NCBI GenBank assembly: GCA_903914535.1
Contig: CAIWPG010000017.1
Location: forward strand, 1 to 42,879
From: an uncultured Oxalobacteraceae bacterium
GTDB lineage: Bacteria > Pseudomonadota > Gammaproteobacteria > Burkholderiales > Burkholderiaceae_D
Reading direction: 5' to 3'
DNA: 42,879 bases
The notes beneath the pieces were generated by a model. That model was not told the origin of the DNA. It worked only from the letters and a program-made list of their open reading frames with translations, and ran no database searches. A program made the position numbers and the translations under genes. Every line of letters begins with the position of its first letter. Positions within the stretch are counted from its first letter, which is position 1. Shown here in pieces: positions 10,885-19,297 of this stretch.

Positions 10885-11298
10885 ATGAATAAACGCTACC
10901 TGCGCAGCATCCGGCTGCTTGCCGAATGCATGCAACAATTTGAAAAACTGTCGGATAACTTTATCCGGCAGTTTGGACTGACGCACGCACAATTCGACAT
11001 TATCGCCACACTGGGCAATACCTCCGGCATGAGTTGCAAAGAGCTCGGTGAAAAAACCCTGATTACCAAAGGCACCTTAACCGGCGTACTGGACAGGCTG
11101 GCAGAAAAAAAGTTGATCGACCGGGTACGCTGCACTAAAGACCGCCGTCATCTGTTTATACATCTGACCCCACTAGGCATACAGATCTTCGAAAACACCT
11201 TCCCGCAGGTAATTAACATGATGCAGCAACGCTTCGGACATGCTGACTTTACCGAACTGGAACAACAATTACTCAAGCTCAAAACACTACTGAAATAA
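10885..11298 (+). CDS. MarR family transcriptional regulator
   Basis: A 137-residue winged-helix regulator. Helix-turn-helix around residues 48-72 (SCKELGEKTLITKGTLTGVLDRL), then the wing with the DRR motif: TKDRRHLFIHLT (about 90-101). Flanking helices form the dimer interface. MarR dimers usually repress a nearby operon and release DNA on binding phenolic or oxidised ligands. As the last gene of the b561-YceI-YceI cassette it is the obvious candidate to bind the inverted repeat at 8954-8977. The gap of 92 bases before it contains a 28-codon open frame that overlaps its start codon. A strong terminator follows. Confidence 0.9.
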   Translation: MNKRYLRSIRLLAECMQQFEKLSDNFIRQFGLTHAQFDIIATLGNTSGMSCKELGEKTLITKGTLTGVLDRLAEKKLIDRVRCTKDRRHLFIHLTPLGIQIFENTFPQVINMMQQRFGHADFTELEQQLLKLKTLLK

Positions 11299-11332
11299 CA
11301 CCAATCCGGATTTAGTCTGATGTTAACAAGAA

Positions 11333-11372
11333 AAAAAACCCGCCGGATCAAATTGCATCCGGCGGGTTTTTT
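11333..11372. terminator. Strong bidirectional intrinsic terminator
   Basis: A GC-rich stem (ACCCGCCGGAT/ATCCGGCGGGT) with an 8-base loop, flanked by A6 on the left and T6 on the right, so it terminates in both directions. It sits between the converging marR and pntB genes. Confidence 0.93.
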
Positions 11373-11417
11373 AACGAAAAAAGCACAGAGTCACCGGCCT
11401 AGCTCCGGCCAGACACG

Positions 11418-12851
11418 CTACTCAACTGCTTTAACCATATCTTCAAGCACTTTTTTAGCATCGCCAAACACCATCATGGTTTTATCCATATAGAACAATT
11501 CATTGTCCAGACCGGCATAACCTGATGCCATTGAGCGTTTATTCACAATGACCGTTTTCGCTTTATAGGCTTCCAGAATCGGCATACCGGCGATAGGCGA
11601 TTTCGGGTCTTTTGCAGCAGGGTTCACCACGTCATTCGCGCCCAGCACCAACACCACATCCGCCTGAGAGAACTCGCTGTTGATGTCTTCCATTTCAAAC
11701 ACCTGGTCATACGGCACTTCTGCTTCTGCCAGCAACACGTTCATATGACCCGGCATACGACCCGCCACCGGATGAATCGCATACTTCACCGTAATGCCTT
11801 TATGTGTCAGTTTTTCAGTCAACTCTTTCAGGGAATGCTGAGCACGCGCCACAGCCAGACCATAACCCGGCACAATAATGACTGTTTCAGCATTACCCAG
11901 CAAAAAGGCAACATCATCGGCAGAACCGGATTTAACGTTACGCGCAGCTTGTGTGCCGGTCGCCGCTTCGGCAGGAGTACCGCCAAAACCGCCCAACAGC
12001 ACATTGAAGAAGGAACGATTCATAGCTTTACACATGATGTAAGACAAAATCGCGCCAGATGAACCCACCAGTGAACCGGCAATAATCAACATGGAGTTAT
12101 TCAATGAAAAACCAATACCGGCAGCAGCCCAGCCAGAATAACTGTTCAGCATAGACACAACCACCGGCATATCTGCGCCGCCAATCGGGATAATGATCAA
12201 TACACCCAAGGCAAAGGCAATCGCTGCCATCAAGACAAACGGCGCCCAGCTTTGCGTCACGCAAAAAGCAATACCGAGACCCAGCATCGCTAAAGCCAAT
12301 ACCAGATTCAACATGTGCTGACCAGCAAAGCTGACCGGCGCACCCTGAAACAGACGGAATTTGTACTTACCAGATAATTTACCAAAAGCAATAACAGAAC
12401 CGGAAAAAGTAATCGCACCGACAAAAGTACCGATAAACAATTCAATACGATTACCAAATGGAATCAAACCGCCTTTTTCAGTCAGGTTAAATGCCCACGG
12501 TTCAGAAACCACCGCAACCGCAATACACACTGCAGCCAGACCGATAAGCGAATGCATCGCTGCAACCAGTTCCGGCATCTTGGTCATCTCTACCCGTTTC
12601 GCCAGTGTCGCGCCGATAGCACCACCCGCCACCACACCGCCAAGCACCAGCATAAAGCCGTTACCAGAACCGGCTAAGCGTGATTTCACTTCCACCATCA
12701 TGGCAATCGTCGTCAGCACTGCTATCGCCATACCGCTCATACCAAACGCATTACCGCGCCGGGCACTGGACGGATGTGATAAGCCTTTCAATGCCTGAAT
12801 AAAGCACACTGAAGCGATCAGATACAACATTACTGCTAAATTAATACTCAT
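11418..12851 (-). CDS. pntB: NAD(P) transhydrogenase subunit beta
   Basis: A 477-residue inner-membrane subunit of the proton-translocating transhydrogenase, which uses the proton gradient to make NADPH from NADH. The N-terminal two thirds hold many membrane segments; the C-terminal domain III binds NADP, with VPGYGLAVARAQH, GANDVVNPAA and KRSMASGYAGLDN all intact. Start ATG at 12851-12849 overlaps the pntAB stop as TAATG, so the two are translationally coupled. Standard family length. Confidence 0.97.
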   Translation of the reverse strand: MSINLAVMLYLIASVCFIQALKGLSHPSSARRGNAFGMSGMAIAVLTTIAMMVEVKSRLAGSGNGFMLVLGGVVAGGAIGATLAKRVEMTKMPELVAAMHSLIGLAAVCIAVAVVSEPWAFNLTEKGGLIPFGNRIELFIGTFVGAITFSGSVIAFGKLSGKYKFRLFQGAPVSFAGQHMLNLVLALAMLGLGIAFCVTQSWAPFVLMAAIAFALGVLIIIPIGGADMPVVVSMLNSYSGWAAAGIGFSLNNSMLIIAGSLVGSSGAILSYIMCKAMNRSFFNVLLGGFGGTPAEAATGTQAARNVKSGSADDVAFLLGNAETVIIVPGYGLAVARAQHSLKELTEKLTHKGITVKYAIHPVAGRMPGHMNVLLAEAEVPYDQVFEMEDINSEFSQADVVLVLGANDVVNPAAKDPKSPIAGMPILEAYKAKTVIVNKRSMASGYAGLDNELFYMDKTMMVFGDAKKVLEDMVKAVE

Positions 12852-13180
12852 TATTTAGTCTCCTTGCTACCCGCATGAGCAGCTACTTTTTTAGGCTCTT
12901 TTTTCTTAAACATTTCCAGCATGCGCTGCGTGACTAAAAAGCCGCCGAACACATTCACAGCGGCCAGCGCCACGGCCAGTGTACCCATCACCTGGGCCAG
13001 CAAGCCTTCTGTCAATCCTGCTGCCAGCATCGCGCCGACAATAATAATCGCAGAAATAGCATTCGTCACCGCCATTAAGGGCGTATGCAATGCAGGTGTT
13101 ACAGTCCACACAACGTGGTAACCGACGTAAATCGCCAGTACAAAAATAATGAGATTGGTCAGGGTGTGGCTAACTTCCAT
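12851..13180 (-). CDS. pntAB: NAD(P) transhydrogenase subunit alpha, membrane part (PntAB)
   Basis: A 109-residue polypeptide corresponding to the membrane C-terminal part of E. coli PntA. Three membrane helices are visible (about 7-25, 33-57, 60-83), including the family stretch TPLMAVTNAISAIIIVGAM. The C-terminal tail is strongly basic (FKKKEPKK). In this organism, as in Rhodospirillum, the alpha subunit is split into PntAA (soluble) and PntAB (membrane). It overlaps pntB by one base (TAATG). A gap of 189 bases separates it from pntAA, larger than usual for this operon. Confidence 0.95.
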   Translation of the reverse strand: MEVSHTLTNLIIFVLAIYVGYHVVWTVTPALHTPLMAVTNAISAIIIVGAMLAAGLTEGLLAQVMGTLAVALAAVNVFGGFLVTQRMLEMFKKKEPKKVAAHAGSKETK

Positions 13181-13369
13181 GCTTATCCTCTTTGAGTAAT
13201 GGGGAATCCCCCAAGGTAGTACTCGTCGTCCCGAAAAACCTGGTAACGGGGCTGTTTGTCATTGTTATCATTCGTATCGCCATCAATTCCATTGAAAATT
13301 TTTATGAATGAATCTGGTTAAAGACTCCTGTTAAAAATTTTCAAAGAACGATTCTTTAGCAACGATTTT

Positions 13370-14485
13370 TTATTTCTTCAAAATCTCACCACCAGAACAC
13401 AGCAATGTCGCCGCCACGATTTCATCATCGCGATTAATCGCCAACGCAGCGTCTTTATCGATAATCAGCTTTAAGAAATCAAGTACGTTACGCGCATACA
13501 AAGCAGATGCATCTGCCGCCACCAGAGTAGCCAGGTTAGGTTCACCGATAATATGCACGCCATATTTGGTAACGGTCTTGCCGCATTCAGACAAAGGACA
13601 ATTACCACCCTGCTCAACCGCCATATCCACAATCACTGAACCGGGTTTCATGGCTTTCACTGTTTCTTCTGAAATCAATACCGGTGCTTTACGACCGGGA
13701 ATCAGGGCCGTGGTAATAATAATGTCGGCCTGTTTGGCACGTTCATGCACCAGCTCAGCCTGACGCCGCATCCAGTCTGCCGGCATAGAACGTGCGTAAC
13801 CGCCGGAGCCCTTAGCAATTTCACGCTCTTCATCCGTCAGAAACGGCACATCAATAAATTTAGCGCCTAATGACTCGACCTGCTCTTTAACAGGAGGACG
13901 CACATCAGAAGCTTCAATAACAGCACCCAGACGTTTTGCCGTTGCAATTGCCTGCAAACCCGCTACACCAACACCCATAATCAATACGCGTGCTGCCTTA
14001 ACTGTACCGGCAGCCGTCATCAGCATAGGCATAAAACGCTGATACGTATTAGCCGCCAGCATAACGGCTTTATAACCTGCAATATTCGCCTGTGAAGAAA
14101 GCACATCCATGGATTGTGCACGGGTGATACGCGGTGCCGCTTCCAGAGCAAATGCTGAAATGCCACTAGCTGCCAGTGCTGCCGTATTAGCCGCATCAAA
14201 CGGATTAAGCATACCGACCAACACCGTACCCGACTTCATCAGATGACGCTCCTGCTCATCTGGCGCACGTACTTTGAGTACCAGTTCGCTGGCAAAAACT
14301 TCTTCAGCCGAAACAATGACGGCACCGGCGGCCACATAAGCTTCATCAGTAATACTGGAAGCAATACCTGCTCCTGACTGAACCACTACCTGATGTTTGG
14401 CTGCGATGTATTTTTTAATCGTTTCCGGGGTAGCTGCCACCCGTGTTTCGCCTGCCCTGGTCTCGGCGGGGATGCCAATTCTCAT
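13370..14485 (-). CDS. pntAA: NAD(P) transhydrogenase subunit alpha, NAD-binding part (PntAA)
   Basis: A 371-residue soluble domain I subunit, related to alanine dehydrogenase. It begins MRIGIPAETRAGETRVAATPET, and its Rossmann fold carries the dinucleotide motif GVGVAGLQAIATAKRLGA with the following acidic EASDVR. VIVDMAVEQGGNCPLSE near residues 285-301 is also diagnostic. It binds NAD(H) and docks with PntB domain III to transfer hydride. First gene of the pntAA-pntAB-pntB operon; the start ATG at 14485-14483 has AAAGGGAG about 6 bases upstream. The 549-base upstream region should hold its promoter. Confidence 0.96.
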   Translation of the reverse strand: MRIGIPAETRAGETRVAATPETIKKYIAAKHQVVVQSGAGIASSITDEAYVAAGAVIVSAEEVFASELVLKVRAPDEQERHLMKSGTVLVGMLNPFDAANTAALAASGISAFALEAAPRITRAQSMDVLSSQANIAGYKAVMLAANTYQRFMPMLMTAAGTVKAARVLIMGVGVAGLQAIATAKRLGAVIEASDVRPPVKEQVESLGAKFIDVPFLTDEEREIAKGSGGYARSMPADWMRRQAELVHERAKQADIIITTALIPGRKAPVLISEETVKAMKPGSVIVDMAVEQGGNCPLSECGKTVTKYGVHIIGEPNLATLVAADASALYARNVLDFLKLIIDKDAALAINRDDEIVAATLLCSGGEILKK

Positions 14486-15034
14486 ACGTTAACTCCCTTT
14501 TTAAGTTCACTACCTAAGTTGCATATCAAGTTATATAACAAATGACTTCATATAGAACCTATGCAAAATTGTCCCGGCAAGACCTGCCAATACAGGCAAC
14601 ACGCTTGCGCAACAAGACTGCAATAGCCACTGAGGCGGCTTTGCATAAGTCCTAAATAAACTGCTTAATAAATTGTTTAATAAATTTCAAAAACAATACT
14701 ACACAATAAAACATCTTAAGCACAATACCGCCCCTGTTGAGCTGTATGCAAAAAAAGTAGCAAAATTCAATAAAAAATGCCGGCTTGTTGTGGTCGGATA
14801 GACAAATATTGTATTAATATAAAGCTCAGTCATTTCTGAAAGCAAATACTAATCCCGTACTATATAGGCATCTACCTCCAATGCGCAAAAATTCTATACA
14901 TAATTTGCATTAGTAAATACTACATTTGATGTTTACCCGCCAAAGAACCGTTAAAATAGCGAGCTTATTGATCTGGGAAAGCCAGTTCCGATTCACCCTC
15001 TCAGGAGAGAGGCAGGCCACTATCAAGGAATACC
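14486..15034. other. 549-base divergent intergenic region between pntAA and nudJ
   Basis: No convincing gene is seen. The region is AT-rich. It holds a repeat-like element at 14561-14653 (see that entry), many short A/T runs, and a small hairpin (CCTCTC/GAGAGG, 14997-15012) in the nudJ leader 22 bases before the start codon. Promoters for both divergent genes must lie here, but I could not fix them with confidence. Confidence 0.5.
14561..14653. repeat. Repeat element copy A (ends shared with 35476-35526)
   Basis: The left end GCAAAATTGTCCCGGCA matches the other copy at 14 of 17 bases, and the right end TTTGCATAAGTCC shares TTTGCATAAG exactly. The outer ends are inverted (ATGCAAA at 14561-14567, TTTGCAT at 14640-14646). 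The middle differs in length and sequence from the other copy. It looks like a small non-coding mobile or extragenic palindromic element. Confidence 0.4.
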
Positions 15035-15514
15035 ATGTCTGACATCTGGAAGCCTTCTGTGACCGTCGCTGCGATAATTGAACGCAATGGTCTTTTTTTT
15101 ATGATTGAAGAAGAAACATCCGAAGGACTGCGCATTAATCAACCCGCAGGCCATCTGGATCCTGAAGAATCATTGATTGATGCCGTCATCCGTGAAACGC
15201 TGGAAGAAACGGCACATGATTTCACACCTGCTTTTTTAGTTGGCACCTACCTGTCACGCTACCTGTCATCGCGGCGCGGCTTTCCGGTAACCTACCTGCG
15301 CTTTGCCATTGCCGGTGAATTAGGCGCAGCGCACGACCAGCCGCTGGATGAAGGCATCGTGCGAACCATGTGGATGAGTTACGATGAGCTGGTCGCCACC
15401 CGGGATCGTCATCGCAGTCCGCTGATACTCAAATGTATTGACGACTATCTGGCCGGTATACGCGCGCCGCTGTCTTTTTTATATACAGACAGCAGCGTCA
15501 CTAATCCCCTGTAA
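15035..15514 (+). CDS. nudJ: NUDIX phosphatase NudJ
   Basis: A 159-residue Nudix hydrolase. The Nudix box spans about residues 39-61: GHLDPEESLIDAVIRETLEE, with the catalytic REXXEE helix (Arg53, Glu54, Glu57, Glu58) intact; the box's last small residue is Ala instead of Gly (EETA). NudJ (YmfB) removes phosphate from nucleoside tri- and diphosphates and from hydroxymethylpyrimidine pyrophosphate. The identification is helped by its position directly before mnmA, as in E. coli. AAGGA lies 7 bases before the ATG. Confidence 0.88.
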   Translation: MSDIWKPSVTVAAIIERNGLFFMIEEETSEGLRINQPAGHLDPEESLIDAVIRETLEETAHDFTPAFLVGTYLSRYLSSRRGFPVTYLRFAIAGELGAAHDQPLDEGIVRTMWMSYDELVATRDRHRSPLILKCIDDYLAGIRAPLSFLYTDSSVTNPL

Positions 15515-15574
15515 ACACAGAACGCTATAAATAACTGCAATAAAATCAGTAAAGAACGGTAAAAATAACACATC

Positions 15575-16666
15575 ATGTCAAAAAAACGCGTCGTCATCGG
15601 TATGTCGGGCGGAGTAGATTCCTCCGTATCGGCATGGCTATTAAAAGAACAGGGTTATGAAGTCATCGGCCTGTTTATGAAAAACTGGGAAGATGACGAC
15701 AACTCTGAATTTTGCTCCAGCCGGCAAGACTGGATTGATGCGGTCAGCGTAGCCGATGTGGTCGGCGTCGATATTGAAGCAGTCAATTTTGCTGCTGAAT
15801 ACAAAGACAGAGTGTTTTCTGAATTCCTGCGCGAATATCAGGCCGGACGCACCCCTAACCCCGACGTATTATGCAACGCCGAAATTAAATTCAAAGCCTT
15901 CCTGGATCACGCCATGCAACTGGGGGCCGATTACATTGCAACAGGACATTACGCCAGAGTACGTGAACAAAACGGACGTTTTGAGCTGCTTAAAGCCGTG
16001 GATAGCAGCAAAGACCAAAGTTATTTTTTGCACCGCTTAAATCAGCAACAACTCTGCAAAACACTGTTTCCGCTGGGTGACATTCATAAAACTGAAGTGC
16101 GACGCATTGCGGAACAAATCCATTTACCCAATGCGGCAAAAAAAGACTCTACCGGTATTTGCTTTATCGGCGAACGGCCATTCCGTGAATTCTTAAACCG
16201 CTACCTGTCGCAACAACCCGGCCCGATGAAAACCCCGGAGGGCGAATTAATCGGCCAGCATATCGGACTCAGCTTTTACACACTGGGGCAACGCAAAGGC
16301 ATAGGCATAGGCGGCATTAAGAGCCACCAGCATCCCGACGGCAGCAGCGACGCCTGGTATGTAGCGCGTAAAGATATGGAAAACAACACACTCTATGTTG
16401 TGCAGGGCCACGACCATCCGTGGCTGTTATCACCGGCCTTAAGCGCCGACAAAGCCAGCTGGATAGCTGGCAGTCCACCGGAAGCCGGCATGCTTATGGC
16501 TAAAACCCGCTACCGCCAGGCCGATGTACCCGGCAGACTGGAAGCTGGCGGCGCAGATCAGTTCACATTGACATTTGACCAGTCACAATGGGCAGTAACA
16601 CCCGGCCAGTCTGCGGTACTGTATCAGGGCGACGTCTGCCTGGGTGGCGGAATTATCTGTAACTAA
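15575..16666 (+). CDS. mnmA: tRNA-specific 2-thiouridylase MnmA
   Basis: A 363-residue enzyme that thiolates U34 of tRNA-Lys, -Glu and -Gln, with sulfur delivered by the IscS/Tus relay. N-terminal PP-loop ATPase motif GMSGGVDSS (residues 9-17); catalytic cysteines at about 100 ([11 protein letters not shown]) and 196 ([10 protein letters not shown]); ATGHYARV is also typical. Full length. The gap to nudJ is 60 bases and no strong ribosome-binding site is seen, so the start is set by homology ([12 protein letters not shown]). A stable hairpin follows the stop codon. Confidence 0.97.
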   Translation: MSKKRVVIGMSGGVDSSVSAWLLKEQGYEVIGLFMKNWEDDDNSEFCSSRQDWIDAVSVADVVGVDIEAVNFAAEYKDRVFSEFLREYQAGRTPNPDVLCNAEIKFKAFLDHAMQLGADYIATGHYARVREQNGRFELLKAVDSSKDQSYFLHRLNQQQLCKTLFPLGDIHKTEVRRIAEQIHLPNAAKKDSTGICFIGERPFREFLNRYLSQQPGPMKTPEGELIGQHIGLSFYTLGQRKGIGIGGIKSHQHPDGSSDAWYVARKDMENNTLYVVQGHDHPWLLSPALSADKASWIAGSPPEAGMLMAKTRYRQADVPGRLEAGGADQFTLTFDQSQWAVTPGQSAVLYQGDVCLGGGIICN

Positions 16667-16670
16667 AGAA

Positions 16671-16714
16671 AATGTCAGTCAGAGGCAACACACCGGCCGC
16701 CCCTGACTGACATT
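16671..16714. terminator. Hairpin after mnmA
   Basis: A 16-base stem with one mismatch (16671-16686 and 16699-16714, outer arms AATGTCAGTCAG/CTGACTGACATT) and a 12-base loop, starting 4 bases after the mnmA stop. It lacks a clean T run (CCTGTTACTT follows), but location and strength fit a terminator or 3'-end stabiliser between converging mnmA and GNAT genes. Confidence 0.55.
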
Positions 16715-16747
16715 CCTGTTACTTAACCCATCCTGATTCACTATTCA

Positions 16748-16782
16748 CACTTAGCACTTAACACTTAACACTTAACACTGAA
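16748..16782. repeat. 7-base tandem repeat, five units
   Basis: Five consecutive units of CACTTAA. The three inner ones are exact; the first ends in G and the last reads CACTGAA. It lies in the space between the mnmA hairpin and the GNAT stop codon, and the copy number could vary between strains. Confidence 0.8.
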
Positions 16783-16798
16783 CGCCAGACATTAACGC

Positions 16799-17431
16799 TC
16801 AGCTCTTATCCTTTTTCCCCAAACCAAAAAATCGCATAGCAGCACTGGCATTGGCTTTAAAGGTGTAATCAAACAAAGCGACCTGCTCCTGCATAGCTTC
16901 CTTCAGCACACTGCGGGGATCAGCCGGCAAGACTTTCAGATAGGCATCCGCTTCACCATCTTCCTTCAGAATTTGCATACCTGCTTTTTTAGCGATATGC
17001 ATCATCGTTTTATTTGAGCTCAGGCAATGCATATACAAGGTCGTCACATTAGCGTTACGTGAATGTATCGCGGCACGTAAAAATAATTTTGAACCGATAC
17101 CCATACCACGTGCCCGGGCAGATACCGACACACCCAGCTCGGCCATTTTTCCGGCAACGCCACCGGCAGGCGGGTCACCGGGCGGTATAAACGCCAGATG
17201 ACCGACTCCCACCAGATGAAAGCTGTGACTGAATACACCAAACACATTATCCTGACTAAAATTAATCCCCTGTACATAACGGGTAATCGATTCATCCGAT
17301 AAAGAAGAGCCGAAACGCAGCATACGATCACTCTGATCCAGTGCTAAAAAATGCCGCAAGATACGCGACCGGTGTCCGGACGACAGCTCCTTGACAATAA
17401 TCGTAGGCCGTGACGGTAACGAGGTACTCAT
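16799..17431 (-). CDS. GNAT family N-acetyltransferase
   Basis: A 210-residue acetyltransferase. The acetyl-CoA binding core is visible: MAELGVSVSARARGMGIGSKLFLRAAIHSR carries the R/Q-x-x-G-x-G/A loop (ARGMGIG), followed by TLYMHCLSSNKTMMHIAKKAGMQI. Substrate unknown. The start ATG at 17431-17429 is chosen because GAGGAG lies 6 bases upstream; the frame extends 11 codons further (to 17464) without a better site. It lies downstream of pxpC on the same strand, with a gap of about 57 bases. Confidence 0.85.
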   Translation of the reverse strand: MSTSLPSRPTIIVKELSSGHRSRILRHFLALDQSDRMLRFGSSLSDESITRYVQGINFSQDNVFGVFSHSFHLVGVGHLAFIPPGDPPAGGVAGKMAELGVSVSARARGMGIGSKLFLRAAIHSRNANVTTLYMHCLSSNKTMMHIAKKAGMQILKEDGEADAYLKVLPADPRSVLKEAMQEQVALFDYTFKANASAAMRFFGLGKKDKS

Positions 17432-17488
17432 ACTGTTCTCCTCTTCGTGGTTGAAGACTAACAAGGCTACACTATCAGACGTATACGA

Positions 17489-18466
17489 TCAAACATGCAC
17501 CGATAATATTTGCTTAACATGATTCAGATAACTTTTCAGTTCCCGGGCTGCCAGTAATGCGTCATCGGTGCTGCACGGGACAAAGTGCAGATGCGCCCCC
17601 AGTGGCAATTGCGCCAGCTTCCATAAATCAGCCGCAATGACCACACCAATTTTAGGATACCCGCCCGTAGTCTGTGCATCATTCAGCAATACGATGGGCT
17701 GGCCGGAAGGCGGTACCTGTATTACTCCGGGAAACACCGCATGCGACAACATATCTTGCTGCATTGATTTTTTTCTGAATAACGGCGCACCATCCAGGCG
17801 ATAAGCAGTACGGTCACTGGCAGGGCTTATTTTATAATCAGCCCCCCAGCAAGCCTGTTGCGACGCATGATCAAAACAAGATAACTCTGGCCCCGGTATA
17901 ACACGTATCGGACTGGACCGACCGCTTACCCCGCACAACAAACCCGGCGGCGGCATAATGCCAAAAGCCGGCCCCGGCTCCGTTAGCAACGCAGATACCG
18001 GCTCATCCGCTACCGGTAGCATATCACCCTGACGCAGCGCGCGCCCCATCCATCCGCCAAACCCCGCTTTTAAATTAGTACTGAACGAACCCAGCATAAG
18101 CGGAACATCAAAACCACCGCTGACTGCCATCATAGTACGCATCCCCCGGGCAGGCACCCGCAAACGCAACACCTGCCCGGCCTGTGCCACATACGACCAC
18201 CACGTTTTAATTTTTTTACCATCCAGATCAGCATCGCAATCGGCTCCCGTCAGAGCAAAACGGTGCTTATGCAAAAAACGCAGCTGTATCTGTCCCAGGG
18301 TAATTTCCAGTGCCGCAGAATCCGCGCTATTACCCACCATCCAGTTAGCAACGTGCTGTGCCACTTCATCCAGTGCCCCGGAAACCACCACGCCTTGCGC
18401 ACGATGGTGAAAACGCCCCAGGTCTTGCACTGTCGTCAACATACCGGGACGGATAATTTCAATCAT
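17489..18466 (-). CDS. pxpC: 5-oxoprolinase subunit PxpC (KipA family)
   Basis: A 325-residue protein of the biotin-dependent carboxyltransferase-like (KipA/AHS2) family, the C subunit of bacterial 5-oxoprolinase that opens 5-oxoproline to glutamate using ATP. It begins MIEIIRPGMLTTVQDLGR, the classic KipA start; later QMRFLHKHRFALTGADCDA-like and GVIQVPPSGQPIVLLNDAQTTGGYPKIGVV segments are family hallmarks. The ATG at 18466-18464 overlaps the end of pxpB by 8 bases, so the pair is translationally coupled. The frame is open further upstream inside pxpB, but those codons have no homology. Confidence 0.92.
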   Translation of the reverse strand: MIEIIRPGMLTTVQDLGRFHHRAQGVVVSGALDEVAQHVANWMVGNSADSAALEITLGQIQLRFLHKHRFALTGADCDADLDGKKIKTWWSYVAQAGQVLRLRVPARGMRTMMAVSGGFDVPLMLGSFSTNLKAGFGGWMGRALRQGDMLPVADEPVSALLTEPGPAFGIMPPPGLLCGVSGRSSPIRVIPGPELSCFDHASQQACWGADYKISPASDRTAYRLDGAPLFRKKSMQQDMLSHAVFPGVIQVPPSGQPIVLLNDAQTTGGYPKIGVVIAADLWKLAQLPLGAHLHFVPCSTDDALLAARELKSYLNHVKQILSVHV

Positions 18467-19115
18467 GATCAACCGGGATGAAACGCAACCGGTCTCCCGC
18501 CTGTAATAAGGCAGGGGGATCTTTTTCAGGGTCAAATAAACAACGGAAACAACGTCCGATCAGATTCCACCCGCCCGGCGTGGCAGTGGGGTAAATTCCG
18601 GTCTGAGTTCCGCCGATGGCAACAGAACCCGGTAACACAGTAAGACGCGGATTAGCACGACGGGGCATGTACAAGCGGGAATTCAAGCCGCCAAGATAAG
18701 CAAATCCCGCCTGAAAACCGGTAAAGTACACAATGTATTCGGCAGAGGAATGTAACTGAATAACTTCACTGGTGCTCAACCCGGCATGTACTGCCAATGC
18801 TTCCAGATCACAACCATCTTCACCGCCATAATGTACAGGAATCTCAATAAGCCGGCCCGTAGTACCTGCTGTGGCAGAAGCGGATCGCTGCGCCGCCCGG
18901 ACAAAACGCTGCTGCAAATGATTAACATCGACTTGCTCCGGATTAAAAATCAACGTCAGGTTATTCATTCCGGGGATAATTTCTAATACGTCAGGCCAGT
19001 TTTTTATCTGACTTGCCAACTGCCAGATACGCTCCTGAGTGCGCAAACCCGCCGGCGGCGGTGCGCAGCAGACCAGACCAGCTTCACCAAGTCGATAAAA
19101 AGAAAAAAAGCTCAT
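18459..19115 (-). CDS. pxpB: 5-oxoprolinase subunit PxpB (KipI family)
   Basis: About 218 residues, KipI/AHS1 family. Recognised by FYRLGEAGL at the start, VLEIIPGMNNLTLIFNP around residue 45, PVHYGGEDGCDLEALAVHAGLS and FTGFQAGFAYLGGLNSRLYMPRRANPR, and GSVAIGGTQTGIYPTATPGGWNLIGR near the C-terminus. With PxpC and PxpA it forms ATP-dependent 5-oxoprolinase. PxpA (LamB/YcsF family) is normally beside the pair but is absent from this neighbourhood. The ATG at 19115 is preferred; a GTG at 19133 would add six residues. Neither has a strong ribosome-binding site. Confidence 0.9.
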   Translation of the reverse strand: MSFFSFYRLGEAGLVCCAPPPAGLRTQERIWQLASQIKNWPDVLEIIPGMNNLTLIFNPEQVDVNHLQQRFVRAAQRSASATAGTTGRLIEIPVHYGGEDGCDLEALAVHAGLSTSEVIQLHSSAEYIVYFTGFQAGFAYLGGLNSRLYMPRRANPRLTVLPGSVAIGGTQTGIYPTATPGGWNLIGRCFRCLFDPEKDPPALLQAGDRLRFIPVDHD

Positions 19116-19297
19116 TAGCCCAACATATTTCACCAGAATTATTGCTGGGATTATAGCTGAAGCCAGTATAGTTATATTATCTAAATAATATCTTTATACC
19201 ACTTATCCTATTATTTTTTTGCATTACTTTTTTCATGATTTTTCACGCTATTTTTCTGCTTATTTTCTGTGCGCACATTGCATGCTTTGTGGATTAT

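Noticed and set aside
14941-15034. Structured leader of nudJ as a riboswitch
   Set aside because: Only one short 6-base stem near the ribosome-binding site; no conserved riboswitch core was recognised.
16748-16782. CRISPR-like array
   Set aside because: Units are 7 bases and directly adjacent with no spacers; it is a simple tandem repeat.
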